DNA from: Anaerolineales bacterium
Lineage (GTDB): Bacteria > Chloroflexota > Anaerolineae > Epilineales > JAANWY01
NCBI GenBank assembly: GCA_018263655.1
Contig: JAANWY010000380.1
Span: 1-8,660 of the forward strand
Length of the DNA stretch: 8,660 bases
Reading direction: 5' to 3'
Positions 6,103 to 8,660 of the stretch are shown here, one piece after another. The notes beneath the pieces were generated by a model, which ran no database searches, was not told the origin of the DNA, and was given only the letters and a program-made list of their open reading frames with translations. The position numbers were made by a program, and so were the translations under genes. Position 1 is the stretch's first letter. Each line of letters opens with the position of its first letter.

Positions 6103-7101
6103 GTGCGTCGAGGTGTTCTCCTCTACCTGGGAAGCCGGCTGCTGCAAAGCGTTCTCGTGCTGTGGGTCGTAGTGACAATTCTTTTCTTGCTCTTCCGCTT
6201 GGCACCAGGTAACCCACTGGTCGCCTACATCGACCCAACATTCACTGAGGAGCAACAGCAGACCCTCATGCGTCAGTTCGGACTGGATCAACCGCTTCAC
6301 ATTCAGTACGTCGTTTATCTGCGCAACCTGTTGCGAGGAGAGATGGGTGACTCCTTCTTCCAGCGGGCACCGGTGGGCGAGTTGGTCATGCAGGTGTTGC
6401 CCAATACCCTGTATCTCACGCTGACGTCGCTGCTGGTGGCTTACGTGATCGGTGTGATTGGCGGCGTGGTCTTGGCCTGGCAGCGGGGGACACGGTGGGA
6501 GCAAGCCGGCGTCACCTTCACCTTGATGACACGGGCCGCGCCGCAGTTCTGGGTCGGCATGATCTTTTTGATGTATTTTGCCTTCCGCCTGCAATGGCTC
6601 CCCTCGTCGGGCGCGACCAGTGCCGGCGTGATCTTCGACTCGGAGTGGGCCAAGCTGACGTCGCTGGATTTCTGGAAGCACATGGTGTTGCCGGCCACCA
6701 CGCTAGCGCTCTATCTGCACGGCCTGCCGCTGCTCCTCATGCGGTCCAACATGCTGGAGGTGATGGAGGACGATTTTATCACGATGGGCCGGCTCATCGG
6801 CTACTCCGAGTGGCGACTGATGATCCGTCACGCGGCCCGCAACGCGCTGCTGCCCGTCGTCACGGCCATGGCGCTGGGAATCGGGTACTCGATTGGGGGA
6901 AACGTGGTGATTGAGACGGTGTTCGGCTGGCCTGGGTTGGGCCGGCAGCTCGTGCGCGCCGTGTCAGCCAGCGACTACCCGCTGGCGCAGGGGGCGTTCT
7001 TCCTCATTGCCTTGGTCATGGTGCTGATGAACTTCGTAGCCGATCTGCTGTACGGTTTCCTGGACCCACGCGTGGGGTCTTCGGAACGAGCGGGGGCGTG
7101 A
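6103..7101 (+). CDS. ABC transporter permease, DppB/OppB type
   Basis: 332 aa, normal for the DppB/OppB family of inner-membrane permeases, one half of the channel of a peptide/nickel importer. Six membrane segments can be seen at about 14-33, 102-125, 147-163, 195-213, 250-272 and 296-318. The long periplasmic loop after segment 1 contains the family signature QFGLDQPLHIQY. The EAA coupling loop that contacts the ATPase is at about 229-248 (GRLIGYSEWRLMIRHAARNA), followed by the diagnostic ETVFGWPGLGRQLVRA. The GTG start at 6103 is chosen because AAAGGGG (6087-6093) lies 9 bp upstream and the protein then starts at the normal place before segment 1. It should work with the binding protein upstream and the DppC-type permease at 8226. 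The two permease genes are separated by a minus-strand toxin-antitoxin-like pair, which is not normal for this operon. Confidence 0.93.
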   Translation: MRRGVLLYLGSRLLQSVLVLWVVVTILFLLFRLAPGNPLVAYIDPTFTEEQQQTLMRQFGLDQPLHIQYVVYLRNLLRGEMGDSFFQRAPVGELVMQVLPNTLYLTLTSLLVAYVIGVIGGVVLAWQRGTRWEQAGVTFTLMTRAAPQFWVGMIFLMYFAFRLQWLPSSGATSAGVIFDSEWAKLTSLDFWKHMVLPATTLALYLHGLPLLLMRSNMLEVMEDDFITMGRLIGYSEWRLMIRHAARNALLPVVTAMALGIGYSIGGNVVIETVFGWPGLGRQLVRAVSASDYPLAQGAFFLIALVMVLMNFVADLLYGFLDPRVGSSERAGA

Positions 7102-7106
7102 GTTGT

Positions 7107-7559
7107 CTAGGCGCCCTGGTTGCTCTCGTTGGCTGCGTTGTCAACCCAGCTGTCGCCTAAAGCGATGCAGTCCTTGATCAAGGTGGGAAGGTTTGGAGAG
7201 TCGAAGCTGATGCCCGGTGCCGGCTTACGATTATGCTTAATATCGGGCGGTTCATGGAAATGGTGAGGAAATGTTTCTGCTAGATCTGGGTTCTCAGGAT
7301 GTGGCTCTGGATCATACCAACGCACTCGTTCCTCATCACGGAAGACAGTGTAGCTGTAGCGGCGAATGCGTTCTGCTTTAAAGTCTATCAGCTCGACAAT
7401 GCGTAGTTCAAGTCCATTGTGGAAGGTGAGACTACCCTGTACGACGGCCGTAAGTGAACTTGTACTGTAGAGCACAAGCGTAGAGGCAACAACTTTAGAA
7501 TAATTGTCTAGTAGACCGTAAATGAGCCTTTCGTACTCTGAGCGTGACGGAAATGGCAT
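7107..7559 (-). CDS. TumE-family (DUF6516) putative toxin
   Basis: 150 aa on the minus strand. The central and C-terminal blocks are those I associate with DUF6516/TumE proteins: YSYTVFRDEERVRWYDPEPH (68-87), then TFPHHFHEPPDIKHNRKPAP (96-115), with clustered His and Arg residues that could be catalytic, and the ending SPNLPTLIKD. The family is annotated as the toxin of a toxin-antitoxin pair; the chemistry is not something I can derive here. ATG 7559 lies 12 bp after the stop of the partner gene without a clear ribosome binding site, so translational coupling is likely. Its stop codon is only 5 bp from the stop of the DppB-type gene, tail to tail. Base composition is clearly more AT-rich than the transporter genes, suggesting separate acquisition. 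The family call is from remembered motifs and not from a search. Confidence 0.78.
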   Translation of the reverse strand: MPFPSRSEYERLIYGLLDNYSKVVASTLVLYSTSSLTAVVQGSLTFHNGLELRIVELIDFKAERIRRYSYTVFRDEERVRWYDPEPHPENPDLAETFPHHFHEPPDIKHNRKPAPGISFDSPNLPTLIKDCIALGDSWVDNAANESNQGA

Positions 7560-7571
7560 CGCACATCCGGC

Positions 7572-7883
7572 CTAGGCTGGTATCACTTCCAACTTGGGCT
7601 CAGATGGTTCAATCTCAATCAATTCTTGCTCACTTTCTTGCCGGAGCTGTTGTAGACGTTGTTGAGAAAGCTCCTGCAAAGCTTGCTCGCGATCCAATTT
7701 GATTTCATAGAAGCCAGCCCAGAGAGCAAAGTCTTCTGTATGCTCGCCATTGTCAAGCAAGCCTTGCGTGTAAAGCTCATAGAAGTCGGCAGAACTTAAC
7801 CAATAGCGGCGTTCGAAGCGTCGAGTAATCTCGTCAGCGGCACGCAGATCGTCGATGATTTCTGTAATTGTCACAGTTGCCAT
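7572..7883 (-). CDS. putative antitoxin partner of the TumE-family protein
   Basis: 103 aa from ATG 7883. GGAGGT (complement of 7891-7896) lies 7 bp upstream. The longer in-frame GTG at 7892 overlaps that ribosome binding site and is rejected. The N-terminal half contains RRFERRYWLSSADFYELYTQ and EDFALWAGFYEIKLDRE, a pattern I recognise from small proteins encoded beside DUF6516 genes. Residues from about 68 to 95 are rich in Gln, Glu and Leu (REQALQELSQQRLQQLRQES) and probably form a coiled coil. No DNA-binding helix-turn-helix is evident. It precedes the toxin-like gene by 12 bp in the same direction, the usual antitoxin-first order. Its role is inferred from context. Palindromic DNA begins 40 bp upstream of its start and could bind a regulator. 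Confidence 0.65.
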   Translation of the reverse strand: MATVTITEIIDDLRAADEITRRFERRYWLSSADFYELYTQGLLDNGEHTEDFALWAGFYEIKLDREQALQELSQQRLQQLRQESEQELIEIEPSEPKLEVIPA

Positions 7884-7924
7884 GACTTTCACCTCCAGAT
7901 GATGATTGATGTAAGCGTTCAGCG

Positions 7925-8023
7925 TATCATCTCAATATTTCGGGGCTATGTAGGTCGAAATGGTATTTCGACCCGACGATTTACCAAATCGTCCTACATG
8001 TCCCCCCATATATCGAGAAGATA
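7925..8023. repeat. three-way-junction palindrome (~99 bp)
   Basis: Two side-by-side perfect hairpins, GGTCGAAAT/ATTTCGACC (7953-7961/7965-7973, loop GGT) and GACGATTT/AAATCGTC (7975-7982/7986-7993, loop ACC), are enclosed by ATGTA/TACAT (7948-7952/7995-7999). Beyond that lies an imperfect outer stem, with arms 7925-7945 and 8003-8023 (TATC, TCTC, ATAT and GGGG blocks match). The whole folds as a Y. It lies upstream of the antitoxin-like gene in the 342-bp gene-free stretch. No coding function is supported. Confidence 0.75.
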
Positions 8024-8133
8024 CCGTTCAGCCACCCTTGCGAAGGTTGAGAGTAGCCGTGGCGCCGTGGCGGTGCCTTTCAACCCGAATGCGATTGGCA
8101 AACCTTCGCAAGGGTCCCCACTACCTGAACGGT
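8023..8133. repeat. second nested palindrome (~111 bp)
   Basis: Outer arms ACCGTTCAG (8023-8031) and CTGAACGGT (8125-8133), middle arms ACCCTTGCGAAGGTT (8034-8048) and AACCTTCGCAAGGGT (8101-8115), and inner GGTTGA/TCAACC (8045-8050/8080-8085) are all perfect complements. The inner and middle arms overlap, so alternative folds compete. It abuts the Y-shaped palindrome directly. Together they make about 209 bp of palindromic DNA with no gene, possibly a non-autonomous mobile element or structured RNA; neither is proved. Confidence 0.75.
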
Positions 8134-8165
8134 TACGATTAATCAAGCTACAGCGGTGAGAAAAT

Positions 8166-8171
8166 TATACT
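8166..8171 (+). promoter_or_regulatory. possible -10 element for the DppC-type gene
   Basis: TATACT at 8166-8171 in an AT-rich stretch (AAAATTATACTCTAGGG) lies about 55 bp before the DppC-type start. No convincing -35 hexamer is found at 16-18 bp spacing (TCAAGC at 8143-8148). A separate promoter here would make sense because the antisense pair interrupts the operon, but the evidence is thin. Confidence 0.25.
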
Positions 8172-8225
8172 CTAGGGTAATCTGGGACACAAACAAACGT
8201 CTATGGTTGGACTGGGAGGTAGAGA

Positions 8226-8660
8226 ATGTCACCGGCAGTTGAAACCGCGGAACTGAGCAGCCCCGTACTGCCGCAACAAGAACGCGGCCAGTCGCCGATT
8301 GGCCAGGCGATGCGGGCCAGCGCGGAGGTCTTTCGGCGAGACCCGCTGGCTCTGATCGGCGGTATCATCTACATCATCTTCATCCTGATGGCGATCTTCG
8401 CCCCCTTCATCGCGCCATACGGTCCACTGGAGGTCATCGAGGACGATGCCGGCGTCTGGCTCGCGAACGAAAAGCCGTCGTCGGAGTTCTGGCTCGGCAC
8501 CACGAACCTGGGCCGCGATATCTCCTCGCAGTTGATCTACGGTTCGCAGACGGCGCTGCTGGTCGGCTTCTCGGCGGCGATGGCGGTGGCAGTAATTGGG
8601 GTGGTGTTAGGGCTCTTGGCCGGCTACTACGGCGGCTGGATCGAAGCCATCCTCATGCAG
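8226..8660 (+). CDS. ABC transporter permease, DppC/OppC type (partial, 3' end outside window)
   Basis: The frame is open from ATG 8226 to the last base (145 codons, no stop); the family is usually around 300 aa, so roughly half is missing. GGGAGGT at 8214-8220, 5 bp before the ATG, fixes the start. Residues 1-30 are a soluble N-terminal tail. The family's RRDPLALIGG motif (37-46) leads into membrane segment 1 (about 42-64), then a periplasmic loop, then the diagnostic LGTTNLGRDISSQLIYGSQT (90-109), and membrane segment 2 (about 110-133) ending LAGYYGGW. It should pair with the DppB-type permease at 6103 as the second channel subunit. The ATPase genes would be expected downstream. Confidence 0.93.
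   Translation, partial: MSPAVETAELSSPVLPQQERGQSPIGQAMRASAEVFRRDPLALIGGIIYIIFILMAIFAPFIAPYGPLEVIEDDAGVWLANEKPSSEFWLGTTNLGRDISSQLIYGSQTALLVGFSAAMAVAVIGVVLGLLAGYYGGWIEAILMQ

Noticed and set aside
5959..6681. 240-residue minus-strand reading frame
   Set aside because: It is antisense to the DppB-type permease and the repeat block. The Ser/Ala/Pro-rich part simply translates the 16-bp repeats.
7925..8023. tRNA or tRNA-like gene, because of the multi-arm fold
   Set aside because: There are only two inner arms with 3-nt loops, no T-loop consensus, and no plausible anticodon arm or 7-bp acceptor stem.
8023..8133. Integron attC recombination site
   Set aside because: The palindromic layout is suggestive, but I could not place the paired core sites with convincing positions, and no integrase is nearby.
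7899..8159. 86-residue plus-strand reading frame
   Set aside because: It lies almost entirely within the two palindromes, has no ribosome binding site, and shows no recognisable protein motif.

Overview
The window looks like an accessory-metabolism locus from a GC-rich bacterium, most likely of the phylum Chloroflexota (Anaerolineae/Caldilinea-like). That placement is an inference. It rests on the codon usage, the style of the lipoprotein and oligopeptide transporter genes, and a 'GTAGGGGCGGTTC' palindrome of a kind I associate with these genomes. No taxonomic marker gene is present.

Layout, left to right. (1) 1-138: upstream region with a weak promoter candidate and a perfect 12-bp palindrome. 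(2) 139-906: Asp/Glu/hydantoin racemase-family gene. (3) 907-1337: a debris zone holding two copies of a 24-bp repeat in inverted orientation around an ~80-bp palindrome, then a C-terminal remnant of a peptide-binding lipoprotein gene (1114-1299), then a perfect 13-bp-arm palindrome (1310-1337). (4) 1434-2654: metal-dependent amidohydrolase of the prolidase/imidazolonepropionase-like group. (5) 2637-2773: three exact-period 24-bp tandem repeat units and one inverted unit. (6) 2858-4213: M20 dipeptidase. (7) 4265-6004: family-5 solute-binding lipoprotein whose halves are in swapped order. (8) 6004-6084: purine-rich then pyrimidine-rich 16-bp tandem repeats. (9) 6103-7101: DppB/OppB-type permease. 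(10) 7107-7883, minus strand: a TumE-family (DUF6516) toxin-antitoxin-like pair. (11) 7884-8225: 342 bp without a gene, more than half of it palindromic. (12) 8226-8660: DppC/OppC-type permease, cut by the window end.

How they work together (inference): the binding protein and two permeases form a type-5 peptide ABC importer, whose ATPase genes are presumably beyond the right edge. The M20 dipeptidase and the amidohydrolase would hydrolyse imported di/oligopeptides or related amides, and the racemase would interconvert stereoisomers of a product. The toxin-antitoxin-like pair lies antisense between the two permease genes and appears to have landed in the operon.

The most interesting observation is that the solute-binding protein appears to be a natural circular permutation. 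After the signal peptide comes the segment that normally forms the C-terminal third of the family, then the normal N-terminal two thirds, and the protein stops where the C-terminal third would normally begin. The small remnant at 1114-1299 is a C-terminus that ends in the ordinary way, which gives a local contrast.
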